Shown here in pieces: positions 24,745 through 37,800 of a stretch of DNA of 64,000 nt. The translations under genes were made by a program, and so were the position numbers. The DNA is from Onthophagus taurus (taxonomy: Eukaryota; Arthropoda; Insecta; Coleoptera; Scarabaeidae), in the NCBI RefSeq assembly GCF_036711975.1, contig NC_091972.1, positions 8,437,001-8,501,000 of the forward strand, written 5' to 3'. How positions within the stretch are numbered: the first letter of the stretch is position 1; each line of letters opens with the position of its first letter. Under the pieces are notes generated by a model that saw only the letters and a program-made list of their open reading frames with translations, was not told the DNA's origin and ran no database searches.

Positions 24745-25204
24745 CCTTCTTTGGAGTTTACCTACACTATATTTCAATGTAAATCCACACTAAAATCAGA
24801 TTCAAACTCTATATTTCCGAAAAGTATCTTACAAAACTTACGAATACAAATCTCTCTTATGGCTACTTCTTAAATTAATAAAAAAAATATTTAAGTTTAA
24901 AGAAACCAAAAAGTATATCCGAGAAAAACCTCACAGGATATGAACTGTTTAACTACTAAGATATCTACCAGGAAACATAGAAAAGTAGGCGACAAAACTC
25001 GTTTTGTATTTTTTAAAATTGTTTTTCTATATTCCGTTTTGTCCCTTTATATTATTTTTAAGAGTGAAATAGCAAGGAATCTGCTACAATAATTATCTAA
25101 TCATAAAAATTAATAATTAGAAAGCTTCGAAAAAAGCTCATTTTTTAATAATTTTTTTTAACGCATTGTTTATAATTGTAAATATTATTATTAAAAAAAA
25201 AAGT
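24745..25204. other. No recognised feature
   Basis: AT-rich sequence between the MITE and the 3' end of the selenophosphate synthetase gene. Confidence 0.5.
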
Positions 25205-28200
25205 TTACTCCTTGGCTGGCACCTCAATCACTCGCGGCTTATCAATAATACGAGCCGTCCTATTTCCTTTTTCAACAATCCCGATAATCCACGCTTGATA
25301 ACCTTCTTGTTTCTCAATATCCTTACAATAAGCTGCTGCCTGTTCTCTGGGCAAACAAATCAACAATCCACCCGAAGTTTCTGCGGAATGACCTTGTAAC
25401 AACTGGAACATGTTACCGCATGCTTTTGCTACAGCGGCCATTTTTGCAATAACCGGTAAATTATGGATAACAAATGAAACGTCATTCTTTTGATGTGAAG
25501 CCAATGTTTGAGCATGACCCAATAACCCAAAACCAGTCACATCCGTTGCACCGTGAGCGTTGTATTTATGCATCAATCGACTCGCTATACGATTTAAACG
25601 AGCCATCGAATCCATTGCTCGATGATACGCTTTACGAACATCTTCTTCACTTACAACTAATTTTATACGATTCCAACGTTCAGGTTGATCTAACCATTGA
25701 TGTGCATTAACAGCAACCTAAATAAAAAGTTAATATAATTAATGAAAATTTAAAAATACAGGGGGTGTCCCACGTAAGTAGCAAAGTACCATAAATGGCA
25801 TTAAGAAGCCGAGATACACACGAGATTTACCACATTATAAACGGAAATATTTTTATACATACAGGGAGTTCCATAGCGACGTACCGAAATAAATATTTTA
25901 AATGGAATAATACAGTTTTTATTGCTTGTTCTGATTCTACACACAAAAATATGTTGATATAGCTTTGATAAGATGTGTTGATACCTAGTGCTTTTAGTTT
26001 TTGAGTTATTTTAATTAGAAACTTTTTTTAGCAATTAACCCAGTCAAAAGGATGTCAAATGTTTCCTTATTTTTTTCAGCTTCTGATACCTAGAAGGCGT
26101 TACAGTAGTGTTGTAAAGGAACCCTTTTACAGTGTTTTCATTCTTCAATAATTTGAAAAACAATATTTGTGTTGACGTTATAATAATTATTATGTGTCCT
26201 TTCAAAACGAAGGTAGCACATTATCTGCTACTACATGTAGAATATGAAAATGTTTGTTTTTTCAGGAGACCTTTAAAATTATACAAATTTCTGGAGGAGC
26301 TAGAAAATATCGATGACAATCCAGTTCCTCCAACAGGCATTGTTATTTTTCCTCCAGAGAACGCAAATGACGACGTAACAAATGAAGATTCTGGTGAAGA
26401 GAATTATGTTACTATCAATAATTTGAATGGTGTTGAACTAAGACCAACTGCAGAGTTTGTGGTGGATTCTGATTATGATTCTGAAGATGATTTGCCATTA
26501 TCAACCGCTCCACAACAGAACCTGGTAACAAGACCTGCAAAATCATATTCTTGGATCAGACAGAATATTGTTGAAAACAATTTCTCTGAATGGATAGAAA
26601 TACTTGGTCCACAGCAACAACTGACACCACTGAAGTTATTTCAAATATTTTTTTAACGCAGAAGTAATCAGCTTAATCTTAACTTACAGCAATATTTATG
26701 TGACTAAAAGAAATTTTATTGGTAATACAACATCAGAAGAAATCCTGTGTTTTTTATGAGACTGTTTCATGTACATCATGAAAGTTTTGCACCGCTGTAA
26801 CAATGATGAATTTGAAAAAAACGATAAATTTGCTAAAGTAAGGCCACTGTTTACTGCAGTAAACAAATCATTTATTGATTTTGCACCGTTTCAAAAAAAT
26901 CATAGTATAGATGAAGCTATGGTTCCTTACTGTGGATGGCATTCATGCAAGCAGTTTATTTGTAGCAAGCCAATTAGATAAGATGGGATATGTTTTATGG
27001 TTTGATCCATATCAAAGAAAATCCACTACTTTAACTGCAGCTTACAAAGATATAGGACTTGGGTCCAGTGTTTTCCTCCAATATACAGATGTTTTGCAAC
27101 CTAACTGGACAGGTAGTCATCTGTACTTTAACAATTTCTTTTCTTCAATTACGTTATTTCAAGAACTCAAGCATAGAGGTCTAAAAGGAACAGGCACTAT
27201 CAGAGAAAATCAAGCCCTCTACCTACTTCTTTGGAAGTAAAAAAATCTAAAAGAGGTACATACAATTATGTACTAGAAAAGGACAGCCAAATAATAATTT
27301 GCCAATGGAATAATAATAATGTAGTTTCATTTGCATCTAATTTATCCACAATAGCTCCTCTTACCCAAGCAAAACGATTTTCGCAAAAAGAAAAGAAGCA
27401 CATTAATGTTGATCAACCAAATATTGTTAAACAATACAATAATAACATGGACGGTGTTGATCACTGTGATTAAAATATTAGCCTGTATAGGTGTTTGATT
27501 TGTGGAAAAAAAATGGTATTTTCCGCTCATTTGCCAATGTGAGGAAATGGCGGAGCAAAATGCTTGGCAGCTTCACTGAATTAGAAGAGGAAAAATGGAT
27601 CATTTAACCTTTAAAAGAGCAATTGCTACCAACATACTGGAAAAAATGTACAAAACGTGGACCCTCTAAGGCTTCTACTAATTTACATGTAAATTCGAGA
27701 TATGATAAAGTACTTTATCAAGAAAACCAAACCATTTGCCAAAAATGTAATGTCGCCTTACATCCAAAATTTTGTTTTAAGTTATATCATGTATTGAAGA
27801 TTTGTAAAGAATTAAATTCTCTATTTGATAAGCTAGTCAAATATGGGGTGTTCCATTTCAAATTTTCGACTTTTTTGCAATTGAATATGGTAAAACAGTA
27901 GTTATATTTTAATCATGCTATAGAAGATACACTGATGTAGCCAATGAAACTCTATTTAAGGATATCCAAGCAGCAACTATCACAAATTTTAACTTTCTAG
28001 TTCGATCAGTTGCTAAAAAATTCAGATTTAAAAAACACAGGATTAATTGCTAAAAAAAGAGATTCTAATTAAAATAACTCAAAAACTAAAAGCGGTAAGT
28101 ATCAACATATCTTATCAAAGTCAACTTATTTTGATATGTAGAACCAGAACATGCAATCAAAACTATATCATTCCATTCGTTATGGAACACATATGTATAA

Positions 28201-29044
28201 AAATATTAATGTGATTTATGTACTTTGCCACTTACATGGGACACCGGTATAATAACTTTATTTTATTAATTTTTCTTACCTGTGTTCCTAATGGTTTTGT
28301 TAAAACCAAAACATCGCCAACAACAGCATTATCAGGCACAATATACTCATTTGGTTGACAAACAGTAGAAGCAACACCTCCAATGGTACACCACGGATTA
28401 ACAACAGTTTGGCCTCCCGTTACAGAAGTTCCAGCTTCCAAAGCGGAATCCTTGAAACCCCTCATAATCAATGGGATGACAACATCACGTTCTTTCTCAG
28501 TCATTTTAGTACTAACTCCCAATAACATCAACATATTGTCACATTCCGTTACTCCCATTGCATACAAATCACTCAAAACGTTAGCACACGCTATTTTACC
28601 CATCATATAAGGGTCGTCAACCAAAGGGTAAAAGAAATCGGTAGTTTGTACCAGACAATAACCACCATTTCTTAAAGGAGTCACCTACATTTGTTATGTT
28701 TTAATTAATTTTTCATGGATTATTATCGTTTTTCTTACCGAGCAATCTAATCCAATTCCAATGCGAGGCATTGCCATGTGCATAAAATGTGAATGTTCAT
28801 GTTCAGCAGCGGTATTGTAATCTTGTTGTAACCCTTCTACCAGTTTATTGAGAACTTCTTGGGGTACCTTACAACCTCGTCCTTTAAGATCGGCAAAACG
28901 GGTTAATCGAAAGCTAGCTTCTAAATCGTGGGCGAGTGGATCAAAGGGGCGCCGAAGTGCAAGTGCATTTGGGTTTGCCCCGAGCTCCAGCTGTACGGCC
29001 CCTAAAGCGTCTTGTTGTACACTGGTCACCTGGTAATCGCCCAT
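25205..29044 (-). CDS. SelD: Selenophosphate synthetase 1 type (Arg form)
   Basis: Exons in phase: 28739-29044, 28280-28684, 25205-25717, 407 residues. The protein has the family blocks [46 protein letters not shown] and [13 protein letters not shown]. At the position that is Sec or Cys in true selenophosphate synthetases there is Arg (residue 56, CGA codon at 28877-28879). This identifies SPS1, which is thought not to make selenophosphate from selenide and has been linked to redox homeostasis. Intron 2 (25718-28279) carries a dead piggyBac transposon. The gene is divergent from Mad1, 970 bp away. Most of intron 2 is foreign DNA, yet the splice sites are intact. Confidence 0.95.
25757..28245 (+). 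mobile_element. piggyBac-like DNA transposon, inactive, in SelD intron 2
   Basis: Terminal inverted repeats GGTGTCCCACGTAAGTAGCA (from about 25764) and its near match ending at about 28243. Long subterminal inverted repeats (about 250 bp each, for example the TTTTAGTTTTTGAGTTATTT block near 25998 and its complement near 28080) extend inward. The transposase remains are on the plus strand between about 26130 and 27900 in more than one frame. They show an acidic N-terminus ([11 protein letters not shown]), SIDEAMVPY (first catalytic Asp), [17 protein letters not shown] (second catalytic Asp replaced by Asn), [10 protein letters not shown] and a Cys-rich C-terminal tail. Multiple frame breaks, so non-autonomous today. 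Confidence 0.85.
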
Positions 29045-30014
29045 ATCGTCTCAATGATTAATTTCCGGCGAAAATCGTGCTCAACTTTCCCGCTAAGAAA
29101 CGGAACCGTATCGAAAACACACTTGTTGTAAGCGTTTCTCAAACAATTGCTGGGGACGCTTGCAAAATGGCTGCGGGTCTTTTCAGGGGCCGCTACAAGC
29201 GGTACCGAAACAATCGCGCATGACAACTTGGTACCGATTTTTTGATTGGTTAAAACCCATAGAATATACAACATTACAGCCATTCTTTTAAAATTTGAAG
29301 GAGGTACGCTTTAAATTCCTAATTTAATATTAACAAAATCAATTCAATTACATTAATTTTTAATTAATCAACTCAATATGTTTATTTATAAAAATTAAAT
29401 CGACCCAATAAAAGACAAATTTTCACTAATACATTGATCTAAGCAATGTATTAAGTACTCTATGGGTCAGTGTCACCCAATCTGTTTACCGGTTCTTCCA
29501 ACAGCCGTCAAACTACTATTATGTTTAACAATTATTACTTACAATTAAAAGTCTACAATCAATTTCCAAATAAAGCCTAAAAATAGTCAAAAAAAGAATA
29601 AATAAATAATCGCTTTTCAAATAATTAACTGTTTAACAGCCACAGGTTTGACATTAATGTAAGTGTTCGATTAACATCTGTTATTAAATTTGAATTAAAT
29701 CGATCAGTTACAACTTTATTTATTACTTATACAATAACTACTTAAATCGTTTTTAGAAGAAATATTAAGAGATATCACAAATGCGCCTTGATCTAACTTG
29801 ATGTGATAACTAAACTTTATTCAAGACTTAACCATCAAACGAACTTCAATAAAATCGCCTTTTGACTTTGACAGTTGACGTTTTAGAAGCGCGTTTGTGT
29901 CGAGTTTACCCTCGCGGTTTCTTATGTAAAATATAAATAAAAGTGAGGTTCTACAGTTTAAAAACTAACCATTTTAAAGTTGTTATGAATTAAACAAATT
30001 CTGACGAAAAAATC
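29045..30014. promoter_or_regulatory. Divergent promoter region between SelD and Mad1
   Basis: The 970 bp between the two start codons contain the 5' UTRs and presumably a shared or back-to-back promoter. The part next to SelD (29050-29280) is richer in CG than the AT-rich remainder. An open frame on the minus strand there (to 29283) is probably 5' UTR, not coding. Confidence 0.5.
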
Positions 30015-32344
30015 ATGTCAAACAACAACACTAACATTAATCAAACAATAGCTGATTTATTAACGACGTTGAAGCCGCATAAGTTAAAATTGAGCATGAA
30101 TTCGACGCCGGTAAAGCGCAGTTCAAGTTCTATGAATAACACCAATAGTCCAACTGAAGAAACGCCGGCAAAAAGGTTAAAAATTGAGAGTATTTTAGAT
30201 GTATCTTATGAAGAGTCTGCACAGGAAGTAAGAAGGATGCGTTTGAATCTATTATCAACAAGAAATCGTATAATGATTCTAGAAAATCAAATTGAACATA
30301 TGCATACTGTTAGAAAAGAGATGCAAATTATGTTTGATAACGAAACGGCAATTTTACGAGCTCAAGTTCAACAGGATTCGAAAAATATAGAAGATTTAGA
30401 AAGTCAATTGCAAAATACAAGAAAAAAGGAAATTGAATTAAAAAAGGAACTTGCTGATGTAAAATTAGAATTGAGTGCTTTTAAAACCGAAGCTACCGCA
30501 AAAATTGATGCTTTAAAGAAAGATATGATGAATATTTCTTCTGAGAAAAATATACGAGAAATTGAGGATGTCGAAGAGATTAGGAAGTTTAAAAAAGAAT
30601 TGGTTGAAATTGAGGCTTTATATAAGATGGGTCAAGAAGAACTTGAAGTTCAAAAGAAAGTAGTAGTAGCTTTGGAAAGTAAAGTTGCATCTTTAAGTCA
30701 ATTACAACAAAATTTTGAGATGAAAGAAGTTAAATTACAAAAGGCGTTGCAGGATTTAAAAGATTTGGAATATATTAAAGAAACTTATGAAGAAATTCAA
30801 CGACAAGCAAAAGTAAATAATTTTATTAATTTAGTTCAGTTTAATTTAGTTTGATTTGTAGACTCAACAGCATAAATTAACCACATTTGGCACGTTAGAA
30901 GCAGAAAATAAACGTTTAATAGAAGAAACAAAAAGGCTCAAAGATGAAGTCCACAATAAATTAATTTTGGAAGAAGAAGTTCATGATTTGCGAAATCGCC
31001 TTGTTACATTTAAAGAACATGAAAGGAAATTAGCTTCTTTACAAGTTGATAAAGCTCAGTGTGAAGTACATCTCACAGAATGGAGAATGTTGGCTAGTTC
31101 TATATGTGAGACTTCCGCCCCGGATACTTCATTACAACACATGTTACGATCATTAGTTGAAAGACTCCAACACCAAGAGATTAATTTAATGTCTGAAAAA
31201 ATGGAATTGGAACAACAATATAAAACAGTTTCTCATGTAATTATTAATTATTTATTAATTAACGAATTATTGTTTTCTTTTTTATTAGAATTCCAAAGTA
31301 GCTCACTCAGAATTAGAAAAAAATCGAAAACTTGTATCTGATTTACAAACAAACAATCAGCAACGTCAAAATCTCATTCACAGGATGCAAAAGAAACTTC
31401 AATTGATCAGTAAAGAACGCGATAGTTATCGTAAACAATTAGATTCGTACGAGAAGGATTTAACAATTTGTATGACCCCAGCTAGTTCAGCTCAACCCGG
31501 AGCAGGCCAATTTCAATCACAAAAAGAACGAATCGATAATCTAGAACAAATCGTAGATGGTTACAAGGAATTAATTGCAAAATTGGAGTCTGATTTACAA
31601 AAAGCTGAACCCACTGCTTATACAGAACCGACTGTTTCAATGAAAACCGAACAAATGAATCGATTAAAATTGGAAGTTGAACAATTAAAATCTGAAAATG
31701 TTATGTTGCGTGATCGAAAAGATCAATTAGAAATACAACTTGAACATTTGTTGGTTGGGCAAGATGTTGTAAAAGAAACAGAGAAAATTATCCATCCCAT
31801 TAAAAATCCTTTAAGCGCTCATATCGAAAAAGTTAGCAAAGAAAAAGAAAAATTACAAGAAGAAGTTGAAAAATTGAAAAGAAAAATACGTAATTTAGAA
31901 GAGGGACTGGAGCAAAGCAAGTTAAACGAATCCGTTATTAACACAAAGGAAGTAAATTCATTACGAGAACAAGTAAAAACTTCTGAGATTCAAGTTCAAC
32001 GTTTAAAAGATTATTTTAAATCTTCTATGCAAGAATTTAGAAACGTTATTTACATGATGATGGGTTATAAAGTGGATAAAAGTTCGAATTCTAATTATAA
32101 GTTAACAAGTATGTATGCAGAAAGACCAGAAGATCAAGTTTGTTTCCAATTAAATACAGAAGGAGGGTTGGATTTACTTGAAAATCAATTCAGCACGAGT
32201 TTAGTTGAACTTATCGATTTACATTTAAGGCAACAAAATTCAATTCCTGTATTTTTGAGTGCTTTAACGATGGAATTATTCAATAATCGTACCGTTACGA
32301 AAACTTATGCTATTAATGATGATGAAGAAGATGACGATGATTAA
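30015..32344 (+). CDS. Mad1: Mitotic spindle assembly checkpoint protein MAD1
   Basis: Kinetochore and nuclear-pore scaffold that binds MAD2 and turns it into the closed form for the spindle checkpoint. Three exons in phase: 30015-30812, 30862-31236, 31289-32344, about 742 residues (human 718). A basic N-terminus (TPVKRSSS, PAKRLK) precedes a long heptad-rich coiled coil. The Mad2-interaction motif is KIIHPIKNP near residue 557 (human KVLHMSLNP). The BUB1-binding RLK motif lies in RLKDYFKSSMQEFRN near 629. The C-terminal RWD-like domain includes MMMGYKVD and YKLTSMYA. The tail is acidic (DDEEDDDD). It converges with the NOL8-like gene 226 bp downstream. Confidence 0.95.
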
Positions 32345-32569
32345 TATAATTAATAAATAATAATTAACATCGTGTTTTTAATATAATAAAAAAGACGGAA
32401 CAAGAAACGTTTTTTTGGCCCATTAACACGAAGATTTTCAGTTATTACTACTATTTATGTAGTTATATTTTGTTCTAATTTCGATTAAGTTTAGTTAAGA
32501 GTTTGTTTTAGGGGTTGCTTCAATTTATTTTTTAATAATAAAAATAATACACATTCATTTCATTCTTTA

Positions 32570-34208
32570 TCATCGCCTTTTTAACGCCTTTTTCATTTTA
32601 ATTAATTTCTTCCCGCCCAATTTCTTTTTAAACATTTTATTTTTCTTTTGATTATGTTTCACCTTGGCTTTGACAATTTCTTTGATGTTGCGACGAACTG
32701 TTGAAAAATCGGCTTCTTCTATGTCAAATTTTTTAATAAAATCGAATCCTTCTAAATAAATAGAGAAAAAAGGACTTTTAGACATATTTATGTTTAAAAT
32801 AATTTTTATAATAAGGATATAAAATGTATTTAGAAAATTAAGATTTAAATAATAAATTATATAAATAACCACCAATTGTAATTTGATGAGATGTTATCAC
32901 CACTCTTAAAGACTGTTATCAGATTAAAACAAACAACATTTTATATATTATCTCAACACATATTTACCTTGTATTCTATAATCATCATTTTTAAAAAAGA
33001 ATGGATCAGTCCAAAATTTTCTAGGTCCCAAATTAATTCGTTTTCGATCATCATTTTTAGCATCATCCTTAACTTCTTCATTTACAACCTCCTCTTTATC
33101 ATTCTTTTCTATATCCCCATCACTTTCATTATCAGAAGAATCATACCGAAATGGATTTTTATTATTAACAACACTCTTTGTTTCAACACATTCCTCCTCA
33201 TCTCTTCCTCTTTTCTTTTTTTCAACTTCATTGCTTTCTGGATCACTCCTTCCAAACATATTTAATAAACTAAAAGGTTGGGTTTCTTGTAAACTCTCTT
33301 TTAAATCATCTTTAACTTCATAGAAAGTACCAGGTACTTCTTTGACTTCTTCTTCATTTTTTGCTTGAATTTCTTTACGCTTTTTCTTTTTTGGTGGTTT
33401 GACTTCCGTTGTAATTTGAACTTCTAAGTTTGCTTGTTCTGGTTTAGATGGATCATACCGTACCATTGATTTTTTACTTGATCTAAATGTCAAAAAATAA
33501 TTAAGGTCCTATTAAGTGAAATAATGCTTACTTTTTCACTTTTTCTTTGTCCCTATTGATTTTTGTACCTAAAATTTCTTCTAACACAGTCAAATCATCT
33601 TGTTTTTCTTGCACCAAATCATTTTCAACAACATCTTTACGTACTACATCTTCATTATCACTATTTAAGTTATCATTATCCTCTAGGAATCGTTCATCCA
33701 ACATAAATCTTTTATCATTTTTATATTTTGATTGTAATTCCAATAACTAAAAATAAAATTAATAATAATTATTTTTATTATTTTGTTTAGCTACCTTCTT
33801 TCCCTTTTTTCCTTGAAATTGCTCTTTAATCTCAAAGTTATATTCTCCTTCACTTTCATTTTCATCATCGTCAAATAAGCTTTGTTTTTTCGAAGAATGA
33901 CCATTTTTTAAAGGAATTTCTTTCTCGGTTACTTCCAAATCAGAATGTTCATCATTAAAAATTACTTTCTTATTAGTTTTTACATCCTACAATTCAAATA
34001 AATTGAAAAATTGATCAAAAATTAAAGTACAGTTAATTACGAGATTGGTTAACGCAAATTTTATGGCGTTTTTATGACTTTTGTATTGTTGCTTTTTTGC
34101 TGCTATAGATTGTAATCGTTTTTCTTCTGCGGTTAAAACACCCTCTGTGTTTTTAACTGATTTATTGTCTTTCTTCATGTTTACAATTTTTTTTAGGTTA
34201 AACACCAT
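32570..34208 (-). CDS. Nucleolar protein 8-like (viriato-type), without RRM
   Basis: Exons in phase: 34041-34208, 33795-33986, 33532-33746, 32968-33482, 32570-32751, about 423 residues. Similar to the C-terminal half of NOL8: RLQSIAAKKQQYKSHKNAIK near residue 32, FEIKEQFQGKKGKKLLELQ and DKRFMLDERFLEDND in the middle, FWTDPFFFKNDD near the end. A basic tail (HNQKKNKMFKKKLGGKK) suits nucleolar localisation. NOL8 acts in ribosome biogenesis and cell growth. The N-terminal RRM of vertebrate NOL8 is absent; the frame begins with MVFNLKKIVNMKK. The gene is divergent from RPRD2 (668 bp between starts). Confidence 0.85.
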
Positions 34209-34875
34209 GTGATTTTTTAATGTTGGTAATATACAGTGAAGTGAGTCCTAAACATTTTTATATTAATTATAATAAAAAAATAAACGTTTTTATATTATCT
34301 TGTTATTGCATATTTGATTAATATAAAAGTTCAATTTATAATTTATTTTTTCTTTTCATATATAAAAAAATTTAAACACTACATGATTTTTGTATGTTGG
34401 TACAAACGAAGCATCAACATGTTTAAATAAATAATTTATTAAAAAAGTATTTTTACTAAATCTGGTAAAGAAATTAATATTTTAAGATCATAATTATTTA
34501 ATGCACCCATTTAGTTAGAAAGTATTTATATGTTAGTTTAAATAGAAATAATTTGATTGTAATTGTTTATGCCTAACTTCGGATTATTATAAAATGGCGG
34601 ATGTCAACATTCCAGCATTTTGTAAATAAATCTGCATATTCGACTTTAAAATAAATAGAATCGGATATAAATAATCTCGTTACTTAAAGCGATTAAAAAC
34701 TAGTTTTTTAAAGTAAATAGGACTATTTAAAAGTAACTAATTATTCGGGATTTATCGGCGTCTTTAACCCAGTGAGTATCATGTGTTTAAAAACTTAAAA
34801 GTTCGTGTTCACGAAGTAAAAATGCCACGAATTCTCATTGATCATCATTAGAAGAATTCGAAAGAACTTTTTAAA
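34209..34875. promoter_or_regulatory. Divergent promoter region between NOL8-like and RPRD2-like genes
   Basis: AT-rich 667 bp between opposing start codons, containing both 5' UTRs. ATAAAATGGCGGATG near 34590 includes a GGCGG core preceded by AAAAT, reminiscent of a YY1/Pho-type ATGGCG site. No TATA box stands out. Confidence 0.45.
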
Positions 34876-37800
34876 ATGAGTACCAAATCTGTTCAGGACT
34901 TTAATACTATTCAATTCGAGAAAAAGTTGCAATCATTAAAAGACTCACAGGAGAGCATTAATAGCTTTTGCCATTGGTGCTTGCAAAATCATCAACATCA
35001 TAAAAAGATAGTGATTAGTTGGTTGAATGTGTTAAAACGCGTTAGCATTGAGCAGAGGCTCACCTTGTTTTATTTGGCTAATGATGTTATTCAGTATTCA
35101 AAGAGAAGAAACTTGGAATTTGTGGAAAGTTGGAGTACAACATTACAAAAAGCAACTACCTTGGTTAGAGATGAAAAGATTAAACATAAAATATTGAGGA
35201 TTTTTAAAATATGGGAACAACGTTGTATTTATGGTGAGGAATTTATTACCGATCTTTCGGGATTAATTAGTGCTACACCAACAAGAAGAAACGATGAGCC
35301 ACAAGAATTCCAGGTAAAAAATAAATTTGTAAAATAAAATGTTATTATAATCATTATTCTGTTTAGCCAACTTATTTGATAACAAAAATACGACATTGTT
35401 CGAAATTGGAGGAAGATACTGATTTAAAACTAAAAAAATTTAAAGAACACAACCCAAAGATGATTAACGTAGAATCTTTGTGCTCTTCTTTAAAAGGTTT
35501 GTTTACTATTTCTTTGTGGCAACAAAAATTTTAGTTTGTGTCATGTTTTGTAGATCGTGCACAGGTTGATGATGTTGAAAAAGAAATGGAGGATTACGTC
35601 TCACATATGGAAGCTTATGTTAATGCTTTAAAACAAGAGATGAAAGCTAGACATAATTTAATATCTTTACTACAACAAGCAGAACAACATTTGGATAAAG
35701 ACAAAAAAGATGTTAAAACCGTTGAAAAAGTATTTTATTATTTTTTGTGTTTGATTAAAATTAATAATTTGGCTAACATGACAACTTTTTTGGTTGATGA
35801 GCCAATGTGTTAATTTTATTATATATATATTCAACAAATTATTCATTGCCAATCCACATATTGATATAAATTTAGTTTTAATCTTGTAGAAACATTTTCA
35901 ATATAAATTGTGGGTTTTAAAGCTTGGCATTGAAATTCTTTACAAATAAACATTTAATATATCATTAATTATATTGTAGGCATACAAAGCTTTTGCTTTA
36001 AAAGTTAAGGATCAGAAAAAACATTTAGAAGAACTTATTCCAAGATTAGCAAGTCCTGTTCCTTCACCAGATATTAATGCACCATCTCCAAGTCCTGATT
36101 CTGACTTGGATTTACCTAATCCTGAATCTCCACCAAAAGGTAATACTTTTTTTTAAATTATTTATACATAAAATTCTATTTTATTGATTTTTTTGTTCAT
36201 ATCATATCACTATCAATTTTTTATGCCCTTTTTTTTAAATTTTGAAATAATTTAGAATCTTTCTTAACAACTCTGTACCAAAAAGCTGGATTTTACAATC
36301 CAGTACCACCCCCGGCAGTAACAGAAGGAGGAAGTTTCATCAACAATGGATTTTCAAGTTTTATGGGGGGAAATATGCCTTTTAACGTCTCGGAGGTTCG
36401 TATAAAACAATACTTATTTTTATTTACTTTCGATTATAATCTAAAGAATTTAAAATAATTGTTGAATAGAGTATGAATTCTGTTTTTGGAAAACGTGAAA
36501 CACCACCAAATTCAAATCCATCTGGGCCGCAGAACAACTACGCAAATTCTTTAACGAGTTTATTTCCGTCGATCACTCAACCACCACCTCCCCCCGATAC
36601 TCCCGCACCACTTCCGGTGTCCGCACCGAACCAAGCTTTTCCATATAATGCTTCTCAAGTGCCCTTGATGCCACCTCCTCTGCCACCATTTTGCAATAAA
36701 AACGATTCGTATAATAATTCGGCGGGTTATAGGGAAGTTTATAATGAAAATGGATCAAATGACTACGGTAAATATATTTATTTATAATAAAAATTTCTCG
36801 ACGTTGGGAATTTAAAAAAATTAGATATCTTTTTAGGAAATAATTACGCGCAAAATAATAGATATCAGCCAGAATCAAATTTTCAATCAAACACTAGTTC
36901 ATATTCAAACACGTTTAATTCCGGTTATAATGACGAGTACAATCCTGAAGAGGAACCAGAAACATGGGAAAGTGAGGGGGGCGTTTGGGAACAACCTCCA
37001 GTTGATATGGAAACACCTGAAAGCCCGCCAATGTTTGAAAAGGAATCGTTTTCGGAACCCGTTGAATATCATGAGTCACATTCTGGTGGTAGTGGATCTG
37101 TGGATGTTGATCATCGGATTTTAGCATTACCAGGACAAAATCCAGGTATAATCCTTTTTAATTATGTTTTCTTTTTTTAATTTTTGTGTACTACAGGGTG
37201 TTTTATAAAGATATGTTTATAAATTATGAATTTCTTGTTAATATCATGTGTGGGAGAATATTTTTAAATTTAACAAGGACTACAAAAACCAGAAAATTCT
37301 CACATACACTAATTAGTTCTTAATGAGTCATTTATCTGGTTAGAAAATGGATTGTTATGAATGGATTTGTTAATTAAATCTATAAACTTTAAACAAACAA
37401 ACTGTTAAAACAAATTAAATAGTTTTTGTCTAAATTAGAAAAAGTTTTACCAAATATATTTTGCTTGTATTTTCTTAATTTTTTTCTCGTTAAGATTCTC
37501 AATAAGGTTTAAGTTCGTGTTCTGAGGTATAAAATTTGAAATTTGTGATTCATACAATAAACCTTCTTCTTGTGTTATTTGTGTTCTTAACAATGTGAAG
37601 GATTTCTTCACAGTATAATTCGGAATTACCAAAGAAAATTGACCTAGCATAACATTCCTTCACGTTATAATTGATATTACAAAAGCTAATGACCTTACCT
37701 AACATTCTTTCGCAGGGTAATTGATATTTGTAAACAAAACTAACCTTACCTAATACGTGTTTTAATCGATTTTTTTTATTAATATTTATTAATTAATATA

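Noticed and set aside
29026-29283. Minus-strand frame upstream of SelD with a hydrophobic start
   Set aside because: It overlaps the SelD start in another frame and lies in the presumed 5' UTR and promoter. No resemblance to a protein family.
32891-33265. Long plus-strand frame opposite the NOL8-like gene
   Set aside because: It is the complement of Lys/Glu-rich codons of the minus-strand NOL8-like exon and has no splice context or family match.
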